This document shows, one piece after another, positions 24,812 through 35,679 of a stretch of 64,000 bases of DNA. Position 1 is the first letter of the stretch; each line of letters opens with the position of its first letter. The notes beneath the pieces are model-generated. The model was not told where the DNA came from and did no database searches. It was given only the letters and a program-made list of their open reading frames with translations. Source of the stretch: Mortierella sp. BCC40632 (taxonomy: Eukaryota; Mortierellomycota; Mortierellomycetes; Mortierellales; Mortierellaceae); the NCBI GenBank assembly GCA_011634665.1, contig WAEK01000019.1, positions 186,001 through 250,000 on the forward strand, written 5' to 3'. A program made the position numbers and the translations under genes.

Positions 24812-27745
24812 AAGGAAACCGTTAAATGGAAGGAGCTCTGATTCATTAGAGAAAGGGAGGAGAGCAGGAGACGGGTCTTGATAGAAGGAGGAATGGCGTT
24901 TTTCCATGTCTGTAATAGAGAAGAAGAATGCCTGCGCTCTACGATCGAATTCGAAAAAAGGCCTGCTGATTTCAACAGAATCCATCCATTGGCACAGTGC
25001 CTAACATTGAAGCCCTGGTTTGGCTCAATAGTTTCCCATTTTTCATTTCGAGAGAGAGGGGAGAGATTAGAGCCGGCAACTTCACTCGATTGAAAAAAAA
25101 AAAAAAAAAAAGTCGAAAATACGGCAGCTTTGAAATGTCGGATGAAGTCTGCTTTGACAAATCTCTCATCATCCTTGACAGAGAGAGAACAAACCTATAA
25201 CAGCACAATGTTGATCGTTAAAAGGTAAGCGCTGTGTGCTTCTCACTTTGAGCCAAACACAATGTTACAATGTGACATGCAGGTGTCAAAAGCTCTTTGT
25301 CGCCATGTGAGCTCATTCACTTGACTTGGAGTCCGCTTTAATCCTGCAAACCGTCTGACCTCAGGAAAGCCTTCAGTTGTGACTGGTGGGAAGTGGCTAC
25401 CACACGCGCGTCAATTTGTAGATTTGTCTACTCCAAGAACATCGCCATATCGCTTGATTTTTTAAAAAAAAAAAAAAGTCGATCGCCAGACAACGACTCT
25501 CAAGCAATTCCAAGTCCTCGATTTTCAAGAGTCCAGAAAGGTTGCTGCGTTAAGGCGCACAAACTTGTTCAACTGTTGAGTATCCTGTTTAGAGATGGCG
25601 TCACCTTCACTCAAAAGGAGGTGCTAGGGTGCTCCGGTGATATCGACTGCCACTGCTGGGTTAGGGAGGTAGTGAAAAAGGCGAGCCTTTGCCACGGTCT
25701 CTCCTGAACGGCGTTGCACTGCGGTGAAGTGGGCCATAATAAATTCGAATGCGCCTGGGAACACTTGAAGGAGAGGAGAGCAGTGTGTCGATCAACTGGT
25801 TGAGGGCCGAAGGTATGGGAATAGTGGGATTGTTCGGGTGGGAACAACAGTAAATGAGGAAGGAGCGGACGGAGGGAAGAGCCGTATCAAAGGCGTTATG
25901 CTACCACCGGGTTGCCAGGAGCTCCATGATGGCAGAAGTGAGCAGATGGTGGTGTAAAGCAAAGTCGAGCCTCTATAAAGAGAGGAGAATAGGTGGGCAA
26001 TAAAAATCAGCAAAAAAAAAAAAAGGATGGATGGACGAGTGGTGGAGATTTCCAGCTGAGTGGTCAAGGATAGACTAAAAAAACATTTGACTCCCGAAAA
26101 CTATTTGGTCAGCAGGACTCCACCATGGGGAAAAGAGCGCAAATGTGGTTTGCGCTAGTTTTCTCTCTCTTTTTTTTTGTGCTGGGATGTGGGAAGTTAC
26201 ACAAATGTGGTTTTATGCCTGTTTCCCCTCTGTATCATCGTTCTCCCATAACTTGACGTGAAGTGTACAAAAGATACCTTGTTGAAAATCTATGTATGTG
26301 TAGAGCACATCATACTTTGTCTTTTTTTTTTTTTTTAAAAAAGCCCGTTCTAGGTCTCCCACTTATCAGAAAAAGGCTTGTTGAATAAGGCACCAAAAAA
26401 AGAGGAGAGATCCTCTTTTTGTTTTTCAGAGTGTAATCTTTGACAGCATACTTGTGCCTAATCGGACTTTTCCATGAGGAAATCTGCCCTAATAGGAGGT
26501 CCATGCGCAAACTTCACCTCAGATCAAAGTCAGCTTTTTTTCTTTTTTTTTTACAGGACCAATAGACCCTTTCGACAAGGGGTTCTTGCGCAAGGACCGT
26601 CAGCTTGCATGGTTTTCCCGGCATGCGCCATAAGATCATCAACATTTTCTGTAGTCCTATTGGAAGAGAGAGAGAAGGAAAAAAGCAGAACCGTGGTGAC
26701 TTGTGCCTGCAGAGATTTTCTATAGAATTTCAAGGGGGCGTAATACTGCCCCTTGCCCACCAATTTGCGCTCGTACCCATTTGAAAGGCGCAAACATTTT
26801 TGCAAAAAAAAAAAAAAAAAGTATTTTTCAGGAGAAATCAAAGATAACCGTCCAGCAAAACTCGCATCCCAGCCATCAATGAGCAGAAATAGAACACAGG
26901 CAGTAGACAGAAGCTACAGCCCCTACTAGCTCTTCTGGCCTCTTTTGCTGCTGACAATGAACCCATTTTCTGCATGAATCCCTTCGTCCCCACCCGAACA
27001 GTACATCCAACCATCCATCCTATCTTACCTTGCTCTGCTCCTCAGAAGACCAACTCCACCTTGAATGAGCTTGAGACTCTCGAGAAATTCTTGGCTCTTC
27101 ATCTGCCTTCATTGTTTGTTGTAGCGATAAGAAGCTTGCTTGTACATGTTAGTGAAAATACAGGATTGATCTTGACTAGAGTAGGCCTTTCAACTATGCA
27201 AGTTGGACATCAGTCGCATCCTTTAAAGAGGCGACGTATGACGTATCCTTGATTCACACATGTGTATTTACGATTAAGGGACAAAGATTCAATCCTGACT
27301 CATGGCAGTTAGGGCAGGAAGGCCATGCTCTTGGACAACGACTGTAAGTAGCAGATTTAAACGAGATTTTCCCAAAGGAAAGGCGTAGAATATTTGTCGT
27401 TGCGTCCAACCACCCATGGAAAAAAAAAAAAAAAAAAAATAAACTGCATGTGGCCTGCATGTCATGCAAATGGTAAGGAATATTGGCTAAGCAGCCTCTA
27501 GCCCTGTTAACAGTTCCGTGTGAACTCATCTGTTTCTCAATCACCTCTATAAATGCTCCTCACTATCCCCGGAAAACTAATCCAAAAAAAAATTGTCTCC
27601 ACTTGCCTTTCCGTACCTTTTAAACCTTTCTCTCAATCACACAAGGTAGTCTTTTTATTCCTGCTAGCTCAAAGCCTGTATTCTTGTGCAAAACACGTCC
27701 CACACCTAACCCATTCTGATTCGTTTTAGAGAACCTATTGTCAAT
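24812..27745. other. Intergenic region, no gene seen
   Basis: About 2.9 kb of mixed composition with short poly-A/T runs (25094-25112, 26805-26820, 27420-27439). No open frame over about 100 codons and none with recognisable protein. It may include a degenerate element, but no terminal repeats were found by eye. Confidence 0.5.
27548..27553 (+). promoter_or_regulatory. TATA box candidate for the secreted protein gene
   Basis: TATAAA in the context ctctataaatg, about 190 bases before the start codon at 27746. Position relative to a transcription start is not known. Confidence 0.4.
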
Positions 27746-28426
27746 ATGGTGAAGCCAGTGTTTACGATTGCCGCTTGTGCCCTTCTATTGGGCGTTACTG
27801 CTGGTTACCCCTTTTCCCCACGCGACAACTGCAAGGATCTGGCCGATTTCGTTCAATCAGCCGGCAAACTACCCCTCAAGCCAGACGAGGATGGTGTAGT
27901 CTACGAAGTCAGTGGCAGTTCAGCCAAGAAGATGTTCCCTGGTCAGGCTGACAAGATTGGATACTTCACGACATACGTTTATGTAACCTATTTCAATACG
28001 TGTACTCTGGAGCCTTCCTACTCTCAGGTACAGGTCAAGAGTGGTCCATACAAATTGGAGAAGACAAGCAAGTCAGCTTATGATCTTGGCTTGGACGTAG
28101 GTATCGACGCCAGCCTTGCCACGATCTTCAAATACCTACCCATCAATGTCAAGGTCAAGGCCGGTGTTTCCCGAGGATCCGAGACAGTCGAAGTTAGCGG
28201 TGTCGAGATCGCCGCAGGTGATATCAGGCAAGAATGTGTCGTATCCCCTGGTTGGTGGTGCACTGCCATGGTCAGGCTCGAGGAAAAGGATTCCGGCATC
28301 AGAATCGTCGATGATGCTCTCAGACAACCAGTCTTTTTCCCTGCCTCACTGAACGGCAAGAACCAATACTCGGACGTCTGGCTTGATGTTCCTACTAGAC
28401 GCCGAGCTGATATGTGCCTGCAGTAG
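27746..28426 (+). CDS. Secreted protein of unknown function
   Basis: Intronless 226-residue frame. The N-terminus has a clear signal peptide (MVKPVFTIAACALLLGVTAG, probable cleavage before YPFSPRD). The mature part is about 205 residues, rich in Val/Tyr/Ser/Lys and alternating in a way that suggests beta structure, with scattered cysteines (NCKDL, NTCTL, QECVV, WWCTA, DMCLQ). No transmembrane segment or GPI signal at the C-terminus. Family not recognised. It lies 2.9 kb after the Ser-rich gene and just outside the duplicated LRR locus, of which it is not part. Confidence 0.85.
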   Translation: MVKPVFTIAACALLLGVTAGYPFSPRDNCKDLADFVQSAGKLPLKPDEDGVVYEVSGSSAKKMFPGQADKIGYFTTYVYVTYFNTCTLEPSYSQVQVKSGPYKLEKTSKSAYDLGLDVGIDASLATIFKYLPINVKVKAGVSRGSETVEVSGVEIAAGDIRQECVVSPGWWCTAMVRLEEKDSGIRIVDDALRQPVFFPASLNGKNQYSDVWLDVPTRRRADMCLQ

Positions 28427-29496
28427 CTCAAGTAAAGTCATTAGTCTTTCCAAACAAATAAAAGTTGACAGGATGAACAGACCCATGCTGATAATGCCTT
28501 AGAAGTACTCCACACGGCTTCAAACTTTGACATTTATGCAAGATCTACAAGACTTGTTCCAATAGTCACGACATTCAAAGAAAGTCTTGGACATGTTTAA
28601 TCTCATGGTTTTGTGTATCCGAAAGAGTCTCTTGGAGATGAACAAACTCCAATGTCAAGCGCTCACTTTTCAACAATTGCTCTCAACGGATGATCAAACC
28701 TACTCTCATCTTTGGTCCAAGTGTACTAGCACATCCAACTAATCACGCACAACCAGGAACAAAGCCATCTACACGGAAAGCAATTGAATGTTTTTTTTTC
28801 TTCCTTTATTTTCTTTCTTTCAAAACAGGAGATCGAGTTCATTCTCACTTGGCTGGAACACTCATTCCCAACTACACATCCATGATCGGAACCATCAGAC
28901 AAAACATTATCCTTCAAGTGGCCAGGACTATAAACGTTTAACCTTCTTTCCTACAAAATACTAAACGCCTGCTTGTTTTCTCCTGGTATTTTTCTACACT
29001 CAAAAGTATCTTTATCTTTTCCTACGCTATGATTCAGAGAATTGCTACCTTGTGTGATCAGGTGGCCTTTTTTTTTTTTTTTTTTTTTTTTGATCCGCAA
29101 ACTCGCTGATGTCCAAAAAGTCTACTCTGTGGGTACTCACCGATTTAACGCTCCCTCACACAAGAGTCTCTAGGTCTGAGATCGGAGGGGAAAAAAAAAT
29201 ACTGCAGTTGTGGCAATAGGATGTGGGATCAAGTTCTGCTGACAAAAGGAAGCTCCCGTTGGCATCTGTGGGTTCGAAGTATAGTAGGGGAACTAGAGTA
29301 CAATTGACTGCACAGGTAACAGGTATAGATAGAGCAAGGAGAAGTAACAGGTGAAGAACGAAAAGAAATAGAGACGCATGATGGCATGGACACCCAGCAT
29401 GGTATCAATAGCATTATTACAACAGAAGAATTGAAGGCGAGGGTCCTACAAAATTCAAATAAAATTCGTTCGAATAGTCCTTTTAGCTCTGTTCGA
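28427..29496. other. Intergenic; start of the duplicated locus
   Basis: No gene. From about 28,840 the sequence resembles that at about 37,200-37,700 (for example the shared blocks around gattcagagaattgctacc and aggaagctcccgttggcatc). The first tandem unit therefore begins here, downstream of the minus-strand LRR gene. Confidence 0.6.
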
Positions 29497-31656
29497 TCAA
29501 ATATCAATTCGACAATGAAGATTGGACCGCACATAGTATCTGACCGAGTCGCCCCTCAAGTCCAAAGAGGTCAGAGTCGAATTGGAATTGAGTGCCTCAG
29601 AGAGTGCCTGAGCTCCATTGTCACCGATCGAGTTGCTCTCCAAGTCCAAAGAGGTCAGAGTCGAACTGGCCTTGAGTGTCTCTGTTACTAGTCCAATTTT
29701 CTTCCTTCCTATCTTAAAACCTTGCAACTCACAGGATACCTTGCATGCCTTAGTAGTGTTATTCCAAGGGGACTTGAGAAGATCGATGCACTTTCCCGAC
29801 AGTACAATATGAAGTTGCTTCATAAAGGGAAGATCTCTGATGCAGGAAAGAGTATCATTTATGGCGGATGACGAGAATAGTTTCCCAGTAACTCCTGTCT
29901 GAAACTCTTGGATATCAAGTCGAAGATTCCACACTGTTACGTTTTGAAGTGCCTTCTCTAATCCCTCCAGATCGCGTTTCGTGCACTCCCATTTGAATGT
30001 CACATCAAGTTCGAAGACTCCTGTAGCATTGCTGAGGGCCTTGTAAAACTCCTCAGAGGATATCCTAGACTTTAGATCTATCTTGATTTTTCCGAGCTGC
30101 TCGTCAAATATTCCACGAGCCAACTCGACCACATTGCGGAGATTCTTGGAGTACATCTCTTGATAGCCTGATTGATAGTGGTCGCGGCAGATCCATTTAA
30201 CATGACCCTCAGACGTCGTCATTCGATAGAGATTCCCAAGGAGGTTCTCCTCCTCTGAAGCTTTCAAGAATGATCCCAACTGCCGCAGCTCGACTCCCTC
30301 CAGACCTTTGGCATCTCTCAGATAGTTGATCAGGGTTTGGTGTGTCATTTCTCCTTGCGATGGATTGCCAATGAGTTGCTCTGAAGATGATTCCTGAAGT
30401 TTGGTGACTTGAGTATTGATACACTCGAGCGAGTAGTTGATCCCTGCAGTAACTGCCTCGACAGATTGTTTGATGTTATCCGCCAGATCGGCGATCCTAA
30501 GACTATCCAGGGCTGGCACAGCATGGCCTGCAACACTTGTAGCAAACTTGATCATCTCCAGCATCAACAAGAGAAACGGTCCATATTTCATGAAAAACTT
30601 GGTTGGTTCACGGAGAACGTATCCTTCGTGTTTGGATAGATGAGGGTGGTGTGGTGTCGACATCTTGCTGTTTTCAGACTCGGTATGCTTGCCGCACTCA
30701 CAAATGAAATAAAGCCGGAACTTTGTTCTGAACCAACTGGCAGGATTGAACTGTGTTGACTCTTCAGGATCAGGCAACACAATAAACAGCCGAGGGATTG
30801 GATACTCGGCCAGTTCCAACTGTTGTGTCAGGATGGCCTCGGCTTTACTCTGGATCAAAATCAATCGGTCATTCATCTGCTTCAGCATCTCGAACATCTC
30901 CTGAACACTCTGTTGAGTTTAGGCACCTTGATCGTGAAGTCTTTGTAACATATCAATAGATGTCTTTTGATAACCAGAGGTGGGTTCCCATTCCAGAGCC
31001 AACTTTGAGGAGACCAGTGACGAGAGTGCTTCGTGGGTCAACGGTTCTCCAGACTTGCGAGCCTTTTCGATGACGGCAGCTGCAGAAAGGAGCTGATCCT
31101 GGATGTGAATTGTGTTTCCTCTGGCCAAGGTTCTTTTTCGTGGCTCAGTAGATGAGAACAACCTTGTGGCGGAGACAGGCTCGGATACAGGCTCAGCTGG
31201 TATTGTGGAGGAGGTCAGTAAAGAGTTGTGAGAGAGCTCACCAGGGCCATGACGACAAAGATCGGTTGGTGCTCTTGAAACAGCCAGAACGTCGATGTTG
31301 GCTTGATTGGCGGCAGAGGGCAAAACAACATCCAGGACTACGCCTGGGTGATACTCGATGCAATGAGGCTCGATTCTGTAAGAATAAGTTATGTCGATCA
31401 GCCTGGTTACCCCTCTCTTGTCCCGTTCCATTCATGGATTGAGCGGACACTTGCATGATATCTATTACCTGACCCGGTTCGAGTCCCTAAGCTTTTTAAC
31501 GAGGAAACCGCAGCTTTGGATGTACTGAACTCCTGGAAAGACCTGCGTGATATCCTCCCAATAAATAATCTTCTGTCCATCGATGATATCAACATCCATG
31601 ACTTTGACTTCGTCTGTCCCCAAAATACGAAACGCTTGAGACTCTCTCATTTTCAT
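29497..31656 (-). pseudogene. LRR protein copy 1, nonsense-interrupted
   Basis: Same family as the copies at 38488 and 47044. Exon 1 is 31469-31656, intron 31376-31468, exon 2 from 31375. The first about 80 residues form a compact N-terminal module (FRILGTDE...DIIDGQK...FPGVQ...LRDSNR...EYHPGVVLDVVL). After a Ser/Thr/Pro linker and a helical segment, the codon TCA seen in both sister copies (in DQGASTQQS) is TAA at 30919-30921. The product stops at 214 residues. Beyond it the frame is open again to 29497 and encodes the conserved middle region (PRLFIVLP...FRLYFICECG...HLSKHEGYVLREP), a helical part and only two LRRs before a divergent tail. Either a pseudogene or, less likely, two separate polypeptides; downstream translation from MFEMLKQM (30897) is possible. 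Confidence 0.85.
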
Positions 31657-33063
31657 TCAAGATTACTGTATTGTAGGAAGAGTGATGGGTGAATGTATGG
31701 CGAAAGTGAAGGGAGAGGAGTAACAAAAGAAAAGATCTGAAAAACTTGAGCCTGGGAGTTTTCTCAAGTCTTTGGCAGTGCATCCCATCATGTGCGCATG
31801 CTTGTGTGTACAGAGAAATTTTCAAGGGACCTGAGGAAAGGGAGCCTGTCGAGTATTGGGCATAGGATTCCTTTGTTCAATTGACTTCGACTGTTGTCAT
31901 TGGAGATGTTACACCAACCATATTCTCAGCTTTGTTGCTGCTTTTCGCCATTAAAGCAACTCGAGACTAGTAATAACCACCACACTCAATCTCAGTCATT
32001 ATGTTCGTTTTGAATCGTTGCATCTGCTAGTCTCACAACTTATTGAGAGTGTCAAGAAGAGACCCTGGCACTCAGACAGAACTAAATCAGTGAGTCTGAG
32101 TTGCCGTGGCAGGGTCAAATTGAAATGACACACACGATAAACACTTGAACAAAGGACTACTTTTGTGGCTTTTGTCAATCATCAAGTCAAACATCAAACC
32201 AAACCTATCTTCTTGACATCACATGATATCCGTTCTTTCCTTTTTCGACTTTGCTTTTCTCTGATCTGCTTTCCGTTCTACTCTGCTCGGTTCTTCTCCG
32301 AATATACATTCGATGAGCTCAAAGTATGGCTAACTTCTTTAAACCCTTGTTGAAGTGTCTACAAATACCCGAGAGTAGGAAACTGGCACCAATTACAGCA
32401 GTCTCAGTCTTGTCATTCAAGGCAGCATCGATCACTCAAGAACCAACAAACATCCATCCAAATACGACAAACCAACCTCCTGTCCTATTGCCTGCATCCA
32501 GAGAAACGTTTGGTGGACACAGAGCTATCTTCTTAGAAGCCTCTGAATCCAACCCAGAGCAATCCAGAGCAACTATTCATACGCATATGGGAAACTCACC
32601 CCTCTTACGACAGCTTCTACTTCATATCAGTTCTTCTCAAAGGGCAACACAGATACTCCTACAAACTCATCCCCTACATCCCCTACAAACCCCACTCATC
32701 GTAATAGAGCCGGGACGTCGGCCTAGGCCACTCCTAGTTTAATTGATAAAAGAGACGATGATAATACACGTGAAAGTCAGCTTTATTAATGGACTGAAGA
32801 GACTCATCTCCGTGGAGGGACACTCCCTGTTGTCAACAACTACTTTGCAGAGAACAAAAAGTATATGGAATTGACATGTATAATGAGTAGAAGCGACATG
32901 ACATATTCTGACCTTGTCACGACCTGGAACCATTGTTTTTTGCAATCCAAGATGACTTACCATATATAAAAAAGAGCTCCCTGCACTAGATCCATGTAAC
33001 AACATTCGTGAAGTCACAAGAAGGACTGTAAACCAAAGTCATCATGTCATTCGACTTGGCCAG
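31657..33063. other. Intergenic between LRR copy 1 and asparagine synthetase copy 1
   Basis: Upstream region of the LRR gene and 3' flank of the synthetase. No gene called. A 92-codon minus-strand frame (32739-33017) recurs almost unchanged at 41968-42246, but the whole block is near-identical between units, so open-frame conservation is not evidence of coding. Confidence 0.5.
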
Positions 33064-34917
33064 CTAAAGATCCAACGTGACATTGTACTCTGTCAACCAA
33101 GTGTTCAGACCAATAACCAGTTCCATATCTATGCGGTCTCGCGGATGAGAGACTGTGCCGATCTTCCTGTTCAGAGCCGCATTCACACGGTCAGAGTCTA
33201 GTAGTGATTTGACAGGTGCATTGTCGTCTGACATGATCTTGACCATTGCTTCGCGTAATCCTTGTTCGTAGGCTGGATCTTGCGTGGATGGATAAGGACT
33301 TTTGACTCGCTTCAGGATGGAATCTGGTAGTAGATCGTGGGCTGCAGCGCGCAGGACGCTCTTCTCTCTCCCATCGAAAGATTTCATATCCCATGGGATG
33401 TTGTAGACATATTCAATCAGGCGGTGATCACAGAACGGCACACGTAACTCAAGTCCTACGGCCATACTCATGCGGTCCATGCGGTCTAAGAGGACGCGCA
33501 TCCACCGAGTTAAATTGAGGTGCGTCATCTGCCGCATGCGATGATTTTCTGCACTCTCACCAGGCAGAACTGGATACCTCGGCAAGAGCCTTTTCAAAAC
33601 TATCATGGACAAAAGTCTCAAGGTCAAGTTCTCGAGTACTCCGCGATCAAACAGGGTGTTGTCGTCGAAAAGTTTACGTTGGCCCATAGCCATCCAGGGG
33701 AAAGTATTCATTCGGACCGCCTCTGGATCAAAGAACCATGGATACCCGCCAAACAGTTCATCTGCCGCTTCTCCAGAGAGTGCCACTGTTGCGCGCCTTT
33801 TCACTTCCTCAAATAGGCAGTACAAGGAAAACCACTTATCCGCATAGTGAGGGACTGGCATGTCGAGAGCGTGGACGACCTTTGTGCACAGGCTCGGGTC
33901 AGCTATTTCTCGACTGTCTAACACAATATCTTTATGTGTTGAATCGAGTCGCTCAGCCAGCTCCTTGACGAATGGTGCGTCCGGTGTGAGGTGAATGCCG
34001 TCACTCACGAAGCCAGCCCCATGGTCGACAAAGTCCACTGAGAACGAGTTGATGTTTGCCTTGCCGCGTGTAAGGAGCTTCTTCGAGGCCAAGGCTGTGA
34101 CAATAGAAGAGTCCAGACCGCCTGACAGCAGGGCACACAGAGGAACATCCGAGACAATCTGTTTGTCCAAGATGTCTTCGAGGAGGTCGCGAGTATGCTG
34201 GATTGTCTGCTCGAGGTTGTGTTCATGCTTGCGCGCTTCCAATCGCCAATAGCGTTGGGTAACAATACCCTGGCGGTTTACTTTCACGATCTCGCCTGGA
34301 AGCACCTCGTACATGCCTGCAAACACTGCATGTCCTGGTGTTCTCACCATCCCAAGGATTTCGCGTAGACCATCGGCTGTGACACGGCGTGGTACCAACG
34401 GGTTAGCGAGAAGAGCTTTGGGTTCAGAACCGAACACAACACCATCCTGAGTCGGGAAATAGTAAAGTGGCTTCACACCCAAGCGGTCCCGGATCAGCAA
34501 CATCTCCTGAGTACGAGTATCCCAGAGAGCGAAAGCATACATGCCGTTGAGCTTGTGGACAAAGTCCTCACCCCATTCTACATAGGCCTGCAGCACAACT
34601 TCCGTGTCACTGAGTGTATGGAAGTGATGACCTCGCGACTGCAGCTCAGCACGCAAGTCTTGAAAGTTGTAGACTTCTCCAGAGTAGGTGATGACCGCCA
34701 CCTCTCGCTCGCCGCCGAGCTTTGCCACCATCGGTTGGCTACCACCTTCCAGATCGATGACCGATAGTCGACGATGACCCAGGCCAACTGGGCCATCAAT
34801 CCAAATGCCTTGTGCATCTGGACCACGCAACGCCATGGTGTCTGTCATCTTCTGGAGAGTGTCGCGCTGATGCTCCAGGTCTTGACCATAGGACAGCCAA
34901 CCAGTAATTCCACACAT
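33064..34917 (-). CDS. asnB: Asparagine synthetase (glutamine-hydrolysing), bacterial AsnB type, copy 1
   Basis: Makes asparagine from aspartate, ATP and glutamine, or acts as an amidotransferase on another carboxylate. Intronless, 617 residues. The N-terminal class II glutaminase domain starts MCGITGW with nucleophile Cys2, followed by GHRRLSVIDL, YSGEVYN and SDTEV motifs. The synthetase domain has the ATP-pyrophosphatase loop SGGLDSS at residues 265-271. The MCGITGW start and overall wording resemble actinobacterial AsnB rather than fungal Asn1/Asn2 (MCGIFA...), so bacterial origin is inferred. Between about 33574 and 33628 this copy is read one frame off relative to copy 2: an extra A and, about 55 bases away, a missing C cancel out, replacing about 18 residues (LTLRLLSMIVLKRLLPRY). 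Length and downstream frame are kept, but function may be impaired. It is divergent from the methyltransferase remnant at 35680. Confidence 0.92.
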   Translation of the reverse strand: MCGITGWLSYGQDLEHQRDTLQKMTDTMALRGPDAQGIWIDGPVGLGHRRLSVIDLEGGSQPMVAKLGGEREVAVITYSGEVYNFQDLRAELQSRGHHFHTLSDTEVVLQAYVEWGEDFVHKLNGMYAFALWDTRTQEMLLIRDRLGVKPLYYFPTQDGVVFGSEPKALLANPLVPRRVTADGLREILGMVRTPGHAVFAGMYEVLPGEIVKVNRQGIVTQRYWRLEARKHEHNLEQTIQHTRDLLEDILDKQIVSDVPLCALLSGGLDSSIVTALASKKLLTRGKANINSFSVDFVDHGAGFVSDGIHLTPDAPFVKELAERLDSTHKDIVLDSREIADPSLCTKVVHALDMPVPHYADKWFSLYCLFEEVKRRATVALSGEAADELFGGYPWFFDPEAVRMNTFPWMAMGQRKLFDDNTLFDRGVLENLTLRLLSMIVLKRLLPRYPVLPGESAENHRMRQMTHLNLTRWMRVLLDRMDRMSMAVGLELRVPFCDHRLIEYVYNIPWDMKSFDGREKSVLRAAAHDLLPDSILKRVKSPYPSTQDPAYEQGLREAMVKIMSDDNAPVKSLLDSDRVNAALNRKIGTVSHPRDRIDMELVIGLNTWLTEYNVTLDL

Positions 34918-35679
34918 GTTTTATCCGAACTCTTGTTTCCTGGTGTAATGAAATCGACTAAAAGACCATCAAGAGTTGTATTGGCAAATCCAAAGGCCCA
35001 GGTGGGCAAACAGGCGTTTAGTACCATTACCAGAACAAGGGACTACATAAAGAGGCAACGAGACTACGGATTTCCAAATGATCAAGCTGTTTTTTGCACA
35101 AATACTCCTTCATCCTGGTCGAAGCAGCCTTTCATAAACGCTACCCTGTGCCAGATCCAACATCTCAGGAGTACCCCCACTCAAACGGTGCATTTCCAGT
35201 CACCAGGAACTAGCTGGAACATAAATAATGACAGGCATACTATTACAGTACCTTCAGTTGTAGCTGGGAGTTCCTCTAGCGGGCTTTTCTTGCAAGACTT
35301 GTCGTGGGAAAAATTTAAGTGCTGATGAAGGATCGGCTAAAGCTTGGTATGTCTTTTTTACAAAAGGAAGCATCTCTTTTTGAAAGGACAGGTCCCCTTT
35401 TTATGTCCCATCAAAAAATTATGCCCCTCTATCATCCCCCTTTTCTTCTGTCCCGTCCTTCCCCTTCAAAAGAGAAGAAGCCCTATCCCGTCCTTCCCTT
35501 CAAAAAGTGACGCCCCCTCTCCTACCCCACCCTACCCTCAAAAGGGACGCCCCTCTACCCCCCCTCAAGTACCATACATAAAGAGATGTCCTTTCTTTTC
35601 TGCCCCCTCACGTTTAGTTCTCATCATTTGTCCCACTAGCTGAACGCCACAACGAGGAACCGCCGGCACCACTCCAATT
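34918..35679. promoter_or_regulatory. Divergent intergenic promoter region, unit 1
   Basis: 762 bases between the start of the synthetase (-) and the start of the methyltransferase remnant (+). The first about 230 bases are nearly identical to 44147-44380 in unit 2 and then diverge. The right part is C-rich on the + strand with repeated cccct-type pyrimidine runs. No specific factor site is claimed. Confidence 0.45.

Noticed and set aside
31460..31500. ggttcgagtcc-like words (31484, 49790) considered as tRNA T-arm sequence
   Set aside because: They lie in the first exon of the LRR genes and no acceptor or anticodon stems are present. No tRNA was found in the window.
32739..33017. 92-codon minus-strand frame conserved at 41968-42246
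   Set aside because: The whole surrounding block is near-identical between units, so frame conservation carries no information; the peptide is not recognisable and overlaps a 3' flank.
34774..35325. 183-codon + strand frame over the start of asparagine synthetase copy 1
   Set aside because: Its first part is antisense to the conserved MCGITGW domain, and the counterpart at 44003 diverges completely after the shared DNA.
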